From positions 1-22,116 of the forward strand of contig JAAWSW010000015.1 of NCBI GenBank assembly GCA_022801735.1: a stretch of 22,116 nt of DNA, written 5' to 3'. The position numbers were made by a program, and so were the translations under genes. Below the pieces are notes generated by a model that did no database searches, was not told the origin of the DNA, and saw only the letters and a list, made by a program, of their open reading frames with translations. Numbering within the stretch: the stretch's first letter is position 1; every line of letters starts with the position of its first letter. This document shows positions 1 through 7,214 of the stretch, piece by piece. Origin of the DNA: Bacilli bacterium (GTDB lineage: Bacteria > Bacillota_I > Bacilli_A > RF39 > UBA660).

Positions 1-556
1 CATAATTCATATCATGAACAGACGCAGTACTTACATAATTAAGTAAGAAATCTGCAATTCTTAAATTCCAAAGTTCAAATGGTAAATTATAGAATAATGT
101 AAGTACTAAACCTACCATCATTGAAGCAGTTTTTACTTTTCCAAGTTTACTTGCTGCAACTACATTTCCTTTACTACCAGCAATCATTTTAATTGAATCA
201 ACTACAGTATCTCTTAAAATTATTATTACTGGAATTATAGGATGAATAAATCCTTGGGCGCATAAAATTATAAGTATAGCATTTACTAAAATTTTATCTG
301 CTATGGCATCCATCATTTTACCAAAATCAGTAACTAAATTATATTTTCTGGCAATGTATCCATCAACAAAGTCTGTTAATGATGCAATTATGAATAAAAC
401 TCCAGCAATTAAATATCTAATATCAATTACTAATGATTCATTGATAAATATTGGTTTTAACTCAATTCCTATTGCTGAAAGTGGGAATAGCAAGATTGCT
501 ATTATTATTAATGTTAAAAATATTCTAAACATTGTTAGTTTATTTGGTGTGTTCAT
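1..556 (-). CDS. pgsA: CDP-diacylglycerol--glycerol-3-phosphate 3-phosphatidyltransferase (3' end outside window)
   Basis: Makes phosphatidylglycerol phosphate from CDP-diacylglycerol and glycerol-3-phosphate, the committed step to phosphatidylglycerol in the membrane. The 185 visible codons begin MNTPNKLTMFRI and contain the CDP-alcohol phosphotransferase signature DGYIAR...G...D...D (about residues 65-85), matching DGx2ARx8Gx3Dx3D, between hydrophobic helices. The ATG at 554-556 has a strong GGAGG (562-566) before it. The gene follows the RodZ-like gene with only 9 nt between, an order common in Bacilli. The C-terminus lies beyond position 1, so intactness cannot be judged. Confidence 0.93.
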   Translation of the reverse strand, partial: MNTPNKLTMFRIFLTLIIIAILLFPLSAIGIELKPIFINESLVIDIRYLIAGVLFIIASLTDFVDGYIARKYNLVTDFGKMMDAIADKILVNAILIILCAQGFIHPIIPVIIILRDTVVDSIKMIAGSKGNVVAASKLGKVKTASMMVGLVLTLFYNLPFELWNLRIADFLLNYVSTASVHDMNY

Positions 557-565
557 AAAGACCTC

Positions 566-1033
566 CTATTTTTTTTCAGTTATAATTGTTCCTTCTTCAA
601 AATCATCATCGATTACATTTATGGTAATTACAAAGTATATAATAACTGATATTAAAATTGCTAATACTCCATATACAACAACTGGTATAACAGCAATTTT
701 TCTTTTTTTATTATATGTATATGGTGATTTAACTGCTTTAGTTGGTTTTGCTTCCTTAGCAGCCATTTTTATATCATCTAAGGAAAGCCTTGAAGTATAA
801 TCGAATAAATACTCATTAAATTCATCAACTAAATCTTCTTTGTTTAATCCTAAGTATTTTGCATAATCTCTAATAAAATATTTAAGATAAAATATATCGT
901 CAAAGGCTTCTGAATTTCCGGCTTCGATATTTTCAACTTGGGTTGGTCTTACTTTTAAATCTTCGGCTACTTCTTCAATTGAAACACCGATGCTTTCACG
1001 AGCTGTTTTTAACTGCTCTCCTATTTCTTTCAT
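566..1033 (-). CDS. RodZ-like helix-turn-helix membrane protein
   Basis: A 155-residue protein with an N-terminal HTH_25/XRE-like domain (about residues 1-70, starting MKEIGEQLKTARES), a linker ending in a basic patch (YNKKRK, 107-112), one transmembrane helix (about 113-138) and a short acidic outer tail. This is the layout of RodZ/YmfM, which tethers MreB and cell-wall synthesis in rod-shaped cells, but the periplasmic domain of long RodZ is missing. The start chosen is the ATG at 1031-1033, which has AAGGAAGG at 1041-1048. A longer reading frame running back to 1105 lies inside the RNase P RNA and is not credible. It is directly upstream of pgsA, as ymfM is in Bacillus. A generic membrane-anchored XRE protein is the alternative. 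Confidence 0.8.
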   Translation of the reverse strand: MKEIGEQLKTARESIGVSIEEVAEDLKVRPTQVENIEAGNSEAFDDIFYLKYFIRDYAKYLGLNKEDLVDEFNEYLFDYTSRLSLDDIKMAAKEAKPTKAVKSPYTYNKKRKIAVIPVVVYGVLAILISVIIYFVITINVIDDDFEEGTIITEKK

Positions 1034-1055
1034 ATTCTTACCTTCCTTTATATAA

Positions 1056-1417
1056 ACAAAATAATATTTTATAAGCCATATTCTGTACCTATTGCTAGGT
1101 GACAAACATCTATCTACCGACTAATCGGTCCCATAGAAAATTCTTTATTCTCTTCTATTAGGTTCCCCTACCATAATTTGGGTTGCTTGCTTGCGGAGTT
1201 TACCACGTTTCACTCTTTTATTTCTAAAAGTATCGTCACTGCGGCACTTTATGTTTCTTAACCATAGTAAAACCTTAGGTCTTGAAACGTCGTCAGATTA
1301 AATCTGCCATAGGTTATTTTTTCCCTATGCACAATCACTACAGTCATCACAGACTGTGCAAGTATGGACTTTCCTCTACATTACTTGGAATGCAGCGTTT
1401 GTCAAAATATTATTTGT
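1056..1417 (-). ncRNA. rnpB: RNase P RNA, class B
   Basis: Catalytic RNA that removes tRNA 5' leaders. On the minus strand the conserved P4 segment GAGGAAAGTCC is at 1366-1376, followed by the stretches GTGCCGCAGTGACG, ACGTGGTAAACTCC, AACCCAAATTATGGTAGGGG and GTAGATAGATG. The 3' signature CAGAATATGGCTTA is at 1072-1085. The ends pair in a P1 helix (1402-1417 with 1056-1070, AAATAATATTTT against AAAATATTATTT). The body reads closely like the Bacillus class-B molecule. Its 5' end overlaps the gpsB stop codon and its 3' end lies only about 23 nt before the next ATG, with no terminator hairpin. It may be cut from a gpsB-rnpB-rodZ transcript; a weak internal promoter near 1460 cannot be excluded. 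Ends are good to a few bases. Confidence 0.96.
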
Positions 1418-1730
1418 CTCCATAAATGATTTTTTCTAAATTAGATAATCTTCTAAGTAAGTCAACATTGTTTATGCCACCACCAGTTTCTGAAGCAACA
1501 TCTAATTTAGTGCGTAAATTTCTGATTTCTTGTTTTAAACGCATGTTTTCATCAATAAGGGCTTTCTTATCACGTTCAGTTTCACGCATTAAAGCAAACA
1601 TTTCTTCATAGTCACTGATAATAGTGTCTAAGAATTTATCTACTTCTTGTGGTCTATATCCTCTTGTATCGATTTTAAATTCTTTTTCTAAAATATCTTT
1701 TGGAGTTAGAATGATTCTTTCTTGATACAT
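1410..1730 (-). CDS. gpsB: Cell division protein GpsB (DivIVA-like)
   Basis: A 106-residue cytoplasmic coiled-coil adaptor that links penicillin-binding proteins to the division site in Gram-positive bacteria. The N-terminal DivIVA/GpsB domain is clear: LTPKDILEKEFKIDTRGYRPQEVDKFLD (about residues 8-35), followed by a coiled coil (about 38-78), a Gly-rich hinge (ASETGGG) and a short C-terminal helical segment. The length fits GpsB rather than full-length DivIVA. The ATG at 1728-1730 follows GAGGGG. The gene precedes rnpB directly, the same neighbour pair as in Bacillus subtilis. Confidence 0.93.
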   Translation of the reverse strand: MYQERIILTPKDILEKEFKIDTRGYRPQEVDKFLDTIISDYEEMFALMRETERDKKALIDENMRLKQEIRNLRTKLDVASETGGGINNVDLLRRLSNLEKIIYGDK

Positions 1731-1755
1731 AGGTATCCCCTCTTTCTTATATTAC

Positions 1756-1784
1756 ATTTTAAAGGAATTTGGTCATATTGTCAA
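1756..1784 (-). promoter_or_regulatory. Promoter of gpsB
   Basis: TTGACA at 1779-1784 and TAAAAT at 1756-1761 on the minus strand, with exactly 17 nt between. Transcription would start near 1749, giving a leader of about 19 nt. It may also serve rnpB, the rodZ-like gene and pgsA, since no terminator separates them. Confidence 0.7.
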
Positions 1785-1814
1785 CATTAGGGCTATTTTA
1801 TAAACCATAAAATT

Positions 1815-2747
1815 TTATCTTCTACTCGAATTTTTCGCACTATATTCACTCATCATATTTAAAACAGTTTCGGCCTCTTCAATAAGCGCATAATACTCTT
1901 TAAATAATTCTGGATTTTCTTTATTTAATAATCCATCATCTATTAGGCGCTGAACTTTATTGATTATAAGATTAAATCTATCAAAATTTTCTTTACCTAT
2001 TTTATCAAATAAAACATTATAATCTCCTGTTATTTTTGCATTTATTATTTCTTCTCTATAATTATCAACTAATAATCTTACTAATTCTTTAATTTCATGT
2101 CTCATATTACAGTTTTCAGAGTCTAAAGTTAGTCCATCTTTATCTACTAGATAAATACCTGCTTGGTGTAATAAATCTCTACATTCTATTGCAAAGATAT
2201 CTGTTAAGGCTTCATTTAAAATTAGATACTCATAATTATTACTAGGATTTACATAATGAGTTTCTAATATGATATCAAAACCAACAGCGCTATCACTGCT
2301 GATATCTATAATATGTCCACATTCATGTAAAAAATGAAAATCTAAATTTCCGTTCTTTTCTCGATAAATAGGGAAAAACATTAATCCATAATTTTTTCTG
2401 CGCTTTATTTCACGTTTAACCCTAAAATACATTGTTTTAAACTTTTTTTCATGTATGAGGTGATAAAGTATGGTTCTAAATATTTTTTTAACTGGGTCCA
2501 TTATATACACACACATTTCTGACTGTTTTTTTATTGATGGTAAGTTTTCTTGTATGTATTCATCATTAAAATCTTCATGTTCACATTTTTCATAAAGGTC
2601 TGTATCAGAATTTTCATTGTAAAAAATATATTTAGCGGTTTGTAACCTATCATGAATAATTTTTCTATATTGTTCACCATATAATTTAGTATAAACTTCT
2701 TCTACATATAATAGTATGGTTTTAAAATTATAATTAAAAAAATTCAT
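1815..2747 (-). CDS. Unrecognised gluzincin-like zinc metalloprotease
   Basis: A 310-residue protein with no signal peptide or membrane helix, so probably cytoplasmic. FHFLHECGHIID places an HExxH zinc motif at residues 141-145. LILNEALTDIFAIE gives NExxxD at 178-183, which resembles the third-ligand helix of thermolysin-type gluzincins (E179 about 34 residues after H145). Flanks are rich in Lys, Glu, Tyr and Asn. The basic segment FRVKREIKRRKNYG (108-121) precedes the motif. The gene is monocistronic, transcribed away from the acyltransferase operon, with its own promoter and a palindromic site. I do not recognise the family and infer only the zinc-peptidase fold. The substrate is unknown. 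Start: ATG at 2745-2747 with GAGGT upstream. Confidence 0.75.
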   Translation of the reverse strand: MNFFNYNFKTILLYVEEVYTKLYGEQYRKIIHDRLQTAKYIFYNENSDTDLYEKCEHEDFNDEYIQENLPSIKKQSEMCVYIMDPVKKIFRTILYHLIHEKKFKTMYFRVKREIKRRKNYGLMFFPIYREKNGNLDFHFLHECGHIIDISSDSAVGFDIILETHYVNPSNNYEYLILNEALTDIFAIECRDLLHQAGIYLVDKDGLTLDSENCNMRHEIKELVRLLVDNYREEIINAKITGDYNVLFDKIGKENFDRFNLIINKVQRLIDDGLLNKENPELFKEYYALIEEAETVLNMMSEYSAKNSSRR

Positions 2748-2774
2748 AAAATACCTCGCTTTTAATTTTAATTT

Positions 2775-2804
2775 ATTCTAACATGCTAGAATGTTTTTTG
2801 TCAA
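2775..2804 (-). promoter_or_regulatory. Promoter of the metalloprotease gene, with overlapping near-palindrome
   Basis: TTGACA at 2799-2804, an 18-nt spacer and TAGAAT at 2775-2780, preceded by TGT as in extended -10 promoters. The spacer and -10 together form ATTCTAACATGCTAGAAT (2775-2792), a dyad with 16 of 18 positions symmetric, a good shape for a repressor operator. Confidence 0.65.
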
Positions 2805-2826
2805 TTTTGAAATGATTAATTTTAAA

Positions 2827-2855
2827 TTGATATCTATATATATTTATTGTATAAT
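2827..2855 (+). promoter_or_regulatory. Promoter of the acyltransferase/acyl-CoA synthetase operon
   Basis: TTGATA at 2827-2832, a 17-nt spacer and a perfect TATAAT at 2850-2855. The expected start (about 2862) falls at the ribosome binding site AGGTGG (2863-2868), leaving a leader of only about 11 nt before the ATG at 2873. Confidence 0.75.
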
Positions 2856-2872
2856 TAATAATAGGTGGTAAA

Positions 2873-3457
2873 ATGAAGGAACCTTTATTATATAGAATAG
2901 TTAGGCCTTTGATAACATTACTTTTTTATATGTTTTTTCATCCTAATATTATAGGTAAAGAAAATATACCAGAAAAAGGAAAAATAATATTGGCAGGTAA
3001 TCATACAAATTTTTTGGATTGTCTTTTGTTAATTTCTAGTACAAAAAGACCTATTCATTTTTTAGCAAAACAAGAACTTCTTAATGGTATGTTTGGTTTT
3101 ATTTTTAAGAATATGGGAATTATTCCTGTAAATAGGAAGGCTAAACGTAATAATGAGGCTTTTGATGCGGCTATTAATTGTTTAAATTCTGAAAGGGTAA
3201 TTGGTATTTTCCCAGAAAGTACTATTAACAGAACTAAAACAGAAATAACTATTCCTTTTAAAAATGGTGCGGTTAGGATGGCCTTTCAATCTGGTAGTGA
3301 AATTATTCCCTTTTCAATTACTGGTAAATATAATATTTTTGGTAAAGGTGTAACATTAGTTTTTGAAAAGCCTTATGCAGTAGAAAGTGATAATTATATG
3401 CATGAGATAGACAAGTTAAGAGAAAAAATTAATACAATGATTATAGAAAGAAGGTAA
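2873..3457 (+). CDS. 1-acyl-sn-glycerol-3-phosphate acyltransferase-like protein (first paralogue)
   Basis: A PlsC-family (LPLAT) enzyme that would move an acyl group onto lysophosphatidate or a related lysolipid at the inner membrane face. It has 194 residues. Motif I is NHTNFLD (43-49, H44 and D49 of HX4D), motif II GIIPVNR (82-88), and motif III FPEST (113-117), where Ser replaces the usual Gly of FPEGT. An N-terminal hydrophobic stretch (about 11-22) is the membrane contact. It is the first gene of a three-gene operon, ending 3 nt before the synthetase start, and is clearly paralogous to the third gene. The substrate cannot be told from sequence. Confidence 0.88.
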   Translation: MKEPLLYRIVRPLITLLFYMFFHPNIIGKENIPEKGKIILAGNHTNFLDCLLLISSTKRPIHFLAKQELLNGMFGFIFKNMGIIPVNRKAKRNNEAFDAAINCLNSERVIGIFPESTINRTKTEITIPFKNGAVRMAFQSGSEIIPFSITGKYNIFGKGVTLVFEKPYAVESDNYMHEIDKLREKINTMIIERR

Positions 3458-3460
3458 CAC

Positions 3461-5215
3461 ATGGAATTTGTAAATAAGATTAAGAGACTTAAGAAACCTA
3501 ATGCTCCTTGGAAAAAATATTATGAAGTAGATGACATCGAATTAAATGATGATACTATATATGAACTTTTAGAGAAATCTGCTTTAGATAATCCTGAAAG
3601 ATATGCAATTGAATATTTTGGTAAAAAAACTAAGTTTAAGGTTTTTCTTAAACAAATTGATGATTGTGCGAAGGCTTTTAAGGCACAAGGTATTCAAAGT
3701 AAAGATGTTGTTACAATTTGTATGCCTAATACACCAGAGGCAGTTATTTGTTTTTATGCTTTAAACAAAATTGGGGCTATTTCAAATATGATTCATCCAT
3801 TATCTGGTGAAGAGGAAATTAAAAATTATTTAATTAATAATCATACTAAGTTATTAGTAACAATTGATATTGCACTTGAAAAAATAACTCATATTTTAGA
3901 GGAAACAGGCGTTAATAAAGTTGTTGTTACTTCACCTAAAGATTCTATGCCTATTTTATTAAATGTTGGTTATAGTCTAACTCAGGGCAGAAAATTCAAA
4001 AAGGTTCATGATTCTATGTATATTTATTATCATGATTTTATTAAACTTGGTAAAAATGAAACTGTGGAAACAGTTTCTGGTAAACGTGATACTCCTGCTG
4101 TTATTTTACATAGTGGTGGAACAACTGGTAGTCCTAAAGGTATTGTTTTATCTAATGGTAATTTTAATGCTTTGGTTAAACAATCGATTATTACTTTTGA
4201 TAAACTTAATCCTGATGAAGATTCTATTTTAACTATTATGCCTTTATTTCATGGATTTGGTTTAGGGGTTTGTACTCATACGCCTTTATGTCTTGGTGTT
4301 AAAACTATATTAGTACCACAATTCAGTGCGAAAACTTTTGATAAGTTACTAGACAAAACTAAACCGACAGTCGTAATTGGTGTTCCTACTTTATATGAGG
4401 CTTTAACAAACAGTAACAATGTGCCTAATCTGGATTTATCTAAAATTAAATATTTAATTTCTGGTGGGGATTCTTTATCAGATTCACAAATTGATAAGAT
4501 TAATAATTATCTTAAAGCACATGGATGTAAAATTGATTTAGCACAAGGGTATGGTATGACTGAGTCTTTAGCGGCTACGGCTTTTACGGCTGGCCCTGGG
4601 AATAAAAAAGGTAGTATTGGTATTCCATTTCTTGGAAATTATTTTAAAATTGTTGATCCTGAAACTGGTGATACTTTAGGACCTAATGAAGATGGAGAAA
4701 TTTGTGTATGTGGTCCAACTGTTATGCTTGGATATTTAGATAATGAAGTGGAAACTAATAATGTTTTAAGAATTCATTCTGATGGATATGTTTGGTTACA
4801 TACTGGTGATATTGGGTGTATAGATGAAGATGGGGTATGTTATTATAAACAAAGACTTAAGAGAATGATTATTTCTAGTGGTTATAATGTGTATCCTAGT
4901 TATATTGAAAATATTATTGAGCAGCATCCTGCAGTATTATCTTGTACAGTAATTGGAATACCTCACCCATATAAAATTGAAGTACCTAAAGCGTTTATTG
5001 TGTTAAGGAATGATTATCATGGAATTGGTAGTACGAAAAAAAGTATTAAATCTTTCTGTGAAAAGCATTTATCTAAACATTCTGTTCCTTATGAGTTTGA
5101 ATTTAGAAAGTCTTTACCTAGAACTTTGATTGGTAAAGTTGATTTTAAAAAGTTAATGGCTGAAGAAGAAGAAAAACGTAAAAAGGAGAAAAAGAAGAAT
5201 GAAGAAGTATCGTAG
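3461..5215 (+). CDS. AMP-forming acyl-CoA/acyl-ACP synthetase
   Basis: A 584-residue ANL-superfamily ligase that activates a fatty acid with ATP to acyl-AMP and then a thioester. Motifs: SGGTTGSPKG (218-227, P-loop), GYGMTES (363-369), YVWLHTGD (443-450), KRMIISSGYNVYP (467-479), and the C-terminal catalytic lysine in LIGKVDF (K559). The last 20 residues are almost only Lys and Glu. That stretch of DNA also supplies the AAGGAG ribosome binding site and the start of the next gene, which overlaps by 17 nt. Sandwiched between two PlsC-type genes, it resembles the synthetase half of Aas (acyltransferase plus acyl-ACP synthetase), so recycling of free or exogenous fatty acids into phospholipid is likely. 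Substrate chain length is unknown. Confidence 0.9.
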   Translation: MEFVNKIKRLKKPNAPWKKYYEVDDIELNDDTIYELLEKSALDNPERYAIEYFGKKTKFKVFLKQIDDCAKAFKAQGIQSKDVVTICMPNTPEAVICFYALNKIGAISNMIHPLSGEEEIKNYLINNHTKLLVTIDIALEKITHILEETGVNKVVVTSPKDSMPILLNVGYSLTQGRKFKKVHDSMYIYYHDFIKLGKNETVETVSGKRDTPAVILHSGGTTGSPKGIVLSNGNFNALVKQSIITFDKLNPDEDSILTIMPLFHGFGLGVCTHTPLCLGVKTILVPQFSAKTFDKLLDKTKPTVVIGVPTLYEALTNSNNVPNLDLSKIKYLISGGDSLSDSQIDKINNYLKAHGCKIDLAQGYGMTESLAATAFTAGPGNKKGSIGIPFLGNYFKIVDPETGDTLGPNEDGEICVCGPTVMLGYLDNEVETNNVLRIHSDGYVWLHTGDIGCIDEDGVCYYKQRLKRMIISSGYNVYPSYIENIIEQHPAVLSCTVIGIPHPYKIEVPKAFIVLRNDYHGIGSTKKSIKSFCEKHLSKHSVPYEFEFRKSLPRTLIGKVDFKKLMAEEEEKRKKEKKKNEEVS

Positions 5216-5786
5216 TTATAGTATTTTAAAGTTTATATTAAATCCTATTTTTAGATTGTGGTATAACCCTAAAATAAAAAACAGTCATAATATTCCTAAA
5301 GATGGTTCTATCGTAATTGCTGGTAATCATAAGCATCTATATGACCAATGTTTGGCAATTATTGCGACTAAAAGACAAATTAGGTATATGGCTAAAAAAG
5401 AATATTTTGATGGCAAAATGGCATTCTTTTTTAAGGCTGTGGGATGTATTCCTGTTAATAGAAAAGAGAAGGACCCTAGTGCGGTTAGTGCGGCTTTAGA
5501 GGTGTTAAATTCTGATGGGGCTTTAGGAATTTTTCCTGAGGGAACTAGAAATAAAACTGATGAATTTTTATTACCTTTTAAATTTGGAGCAGTTTCTATG
5601 GCACAAAAAACTAATGCTTATATAGTTCCATTTGGTCTTACTGGTGATTATAAATTTAGAAGTAAAAATTTGATGATTAATTTTGGTAAACCTTTTAAGG
5701 TTGATAATATGACTTTAGAAGAAGCGAATGATAAATTATATAATGAGGTTAAAGTTTTAATGGAGGAAAATTTAAAGACAGATTAA
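5199..5786 (+). CDS. 1-acyl-sn-glycerol-3-phosphate acyltransferase-like protein (second paralogue)
   Basis: A PlsC-family acyltransferase of 195 residues with canonical motifs: NHKHLYD (43-49, H44/D49), GCIPVNR (82-88), FPEGTR (112-117), then LPFKFGAV and a VPFGLTG segment. It shares length, motif spacing and the GNH...PVNRK framework with the first gene of the operon, indicating tandem duplication around the synthetase. It starts inside the synthetase gene (ATG 5199-5201, AAGGAG at 5183-5188), implying translational coupling. A terminator folds over its stop codon. Confidence 0.9.
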   Translation: MKKYRSYSILKFILNPIFRLWYNPKIKNSHNIPKDGSIVIAGNHKHLYDQCLAIIATKRQIRYMAKKEYFDGKMAFFFKAVGCIPVNRKEKDPSAVSAALEVLNSDGALGIFPEGTRNKTDEFLLPFKFGAVSMAQKTNAYIVPFGLTGDYKFRSKNLMINFGKPFKVDNMTLEEANDKLYNEVKVLMEENLKTD

Positions 5787-5799
5787 TTTCTGTTTTTTT
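5774..5799 (+). terminator. Terminator of the lipid operon
   Basis: GACAGA pairs with TCTGT around a TTAATT loop, with flanking A:T pairs extending the stem, followed by a run of seven T. The stop codon TAA (5784-5786) is in the loop and stem. The stem is weak, so it may be leaky. Confidence 0.5.
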
Positions 5800-5801
5800 A
5801 T

Positions 5802-5855
5802 TTGTTTTTTAGTTATATTATGTGTTATAATTAGTATATAATTTAATAAAGGAGG
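5802..5855 (+). promoter_or_regulatory. Promoter and ribosome binding site of the orphan gene at 5865
   Basis: TTGTTT (5802-5807), 18 nt, TATAAT (5826-5831); a second TATAAT lies at 5837-5842. A full AAAGGAGG (5848-5855) sits 9 nt before the ATG at 5865. Another ATG at 5857 is out of frame and too close to the binding site. Confidence 0.55.
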
Positions 5856-5864
5856 AATGGTTAA

Positions 5865-6440
5865 ATGGATTTTGATCCGTTGCCGAAAAACACAGGTATA
5901 ATTAAATTTGTTCCTGAAATTATTAACAGGAAACGTATTTTTTATGAAGAAATTAATGGGGAAAAATTATTCTCATTAGGATATTTTAATGAATATACTC
6001 ATTCTTTAGTTACTTGCCGTGCGCGATTTGATAGTAACTATAATCTACTTGACTGTTATATTGATGTTAATTTGCTTGATAGAGCCTATGAGGAGTTTAT
6101 GGAAAGCGATAGTGAATTATCATTAGAAGATTTATTTGATATTTCTGCTATGCTTGGCGAAAATGAAAGAGTTGGAATGTCTTATGATGGTAAAACTGTC
6201 TCTTCATTTATGAGCGGAGAAAATTATAATGTTGATGTTCATATGGGGTGGGTTCTTACTTATGCACTTAAGGAAGATAATTTTAGACTTATGGATATTA
6301 CTGACAAATGTATTGAGTATTTGTGTATAAAAACTAGTCTTTCTAAACAGCATAGAACTACAGCACCTTTTAGAAGAATTGAAAGTATTTGCCGTGTGAA
6401 AAATACATGTAATGATAAGATTATGAAAAAAGTTGGATAA
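5865..6440 (+). CDS. Hypothetical protein, unrecognised
   Basis: A soluble 191-residue protein beginning MDFDPLPKNTG, with no signal peptide, membrane helix or motif I recognise. The first 130 residues are mixed strand/helix and acidic (an ESDSELSLEDLFD segment near 98-110). The C-terminal 50 residues turn basic and cysteine-containing (four Cys between about 148 and 182), which may hint at nucleic-acid or metal binding but no CxxC pair is seen. It is monocistronic, with its own promoter, and convergent with rluB; the two share a hairpin between their stops. The strong ribosome binding site and clean boundaries argue for a real gene. Confidence 0.7.
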   Translation: MDFDPLPKNTGIIKFVPEIINRKRIFYEEINGEKLFSLGYFNEYTHSLVTCRARFDSNYNLLDCYIDVNLLDRAYEEFMESDSELSLEDLFDISAMLGENERVGMSYDGKTVSSFMSGENYNVDVHMGWVLTYALKEDNFRLMDITDKCIEYLCIKTSLSKQHRTTAPFRRIESICRVKNTCNDKIMKKVG

Positions 6441-6467
6441 AAAAATCCCACTTTTTTTTGTGAGATT
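6438..6467 (-). terminator. Terminator of the dacB-spmA-spmB-rluB operon (possibly bidirectional)
   Basis: On the minus strand AATCTCAC (6460-6467) pairs with GTGGGATT (6444-6451) through one U:G wobble, followed by seven T. On the plus strand the same hairpin has a C:A mismatch and a poorer T tail, so it suits the minus strand better, although it lies just after the plus-strand gene as well. It overlaps the rluB stop codon. Confidence 0.7.
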
Positions 6468-7179
6468 ATTTTGTTAAACTATATAGTTTTTTTACTTCTT
6501 TTAGGGTTAGATGTCTATATTCACCTGATTTTAAACCTGTAAGGTCTAGAAATGCAAGTTTTTCTCTTTTTAATGATGCAACTTGATAACCGATGGCCTC
6601 AAACATTCTTTTTACTTGATGATATTTTCCTTCATGAATTACTATTTCGATTATTGTTTTATTGTTCTTTTTATCTAGTTTTTTTATTTTTACTCTATCG
6701 GCTTTCAGTTTTTCGTTTTCTGATATTACTCCTGTTAGCATTTTTTTGATTAATTTTGGATTTACGGCTTCGTCTATTTTTACGATATATTGTTTTTGTA
6801 TTTCGTTTTTAGGGTGTATTAGTTTATTTGTGAGTTCTCCATCATTTGTTAGGATTAATAGTCCACTTGTATCATAATCTAATCTACCTACTGGATATAA
6901 TCTATTTTCTGTTTCTATTAAATCTGTTACTGTTTTCCTACCTTTTTCATCTGTTGTTGATGTAATTATCCCTCTTGGCTTATAAAGTAATATATATTCT
7001 TTGATTTCTTGTTTTATTGTTTTTCCGTTAACGGTTATTGCATCTCCTAGACTTGCTTTGGTTCCTAAATCTGTTATTGTTTTTCCATTGACTGTAACTA
7101 ATCCTTTTTGTATTAATTCTTCGGCTTTTCTTCTTGAGCAAAATCCACTATTAGCAATTATTTTTTGTAATCTTTCCAT
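6466..7179 (-). CDS. rluB: Ribosomal large-subunit pseudouridine synthase B
   Basis: Isomerises a uridine of 23S rRNA to pseudouridine. It has 237 residues: an N-terminal S4 RNA-binding domain (MERLQKIIANSGFCSRRKAEELI...VTVNG, 1-60), then the RsuA/RluB catalytic domain with VGRLDYDTSGLLILTNDG (97-114, D101 the expected catalytic Asp) and HEGKYHQVKRMFEAIG near 182-197. Length and motifs fit RluB/YpuL. It is last in the dacB-spmA-spmB operon, exactly as in Bacillus subtilis. The ATG follows AGGTGA. RsuA or RluE/F are less likely given this synteny. Confidence 0.92.
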   Translation of the reverse strand: MERLQKIIANSGFCSRRKAEELIQKGLVTVNGKTITDLGTKASLGDAITVNGKTIKQEIKEYILLYKPRGIITSTTDEKGRKTVTDLIETENRLYPVGRLDYDTSGLLILTNDGELTNKLIHPKNEIQKQYIVKIDEAVNPKLIKKMLTGVISENEKLKADRVKIKKLDKKNNKTIIEIVIHEGKYHQVKRMFEAIGYQVASLKREKLAFLDLTGLKSGEYRHLTLKEVKKLYSLTK

Positions 7180-7214
7180 ATTTTTTCACCTGAATAAATT
7201 ATACATGACTTTTC

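Noticed and set aside
1034..1105. N-terminal extension of the RodZ-like gene
   Set aside because: It lies inside the conserved 3' part of RNase P RNA, and the ATG at 1033 has a good binding site and the family's usual N-terminus.
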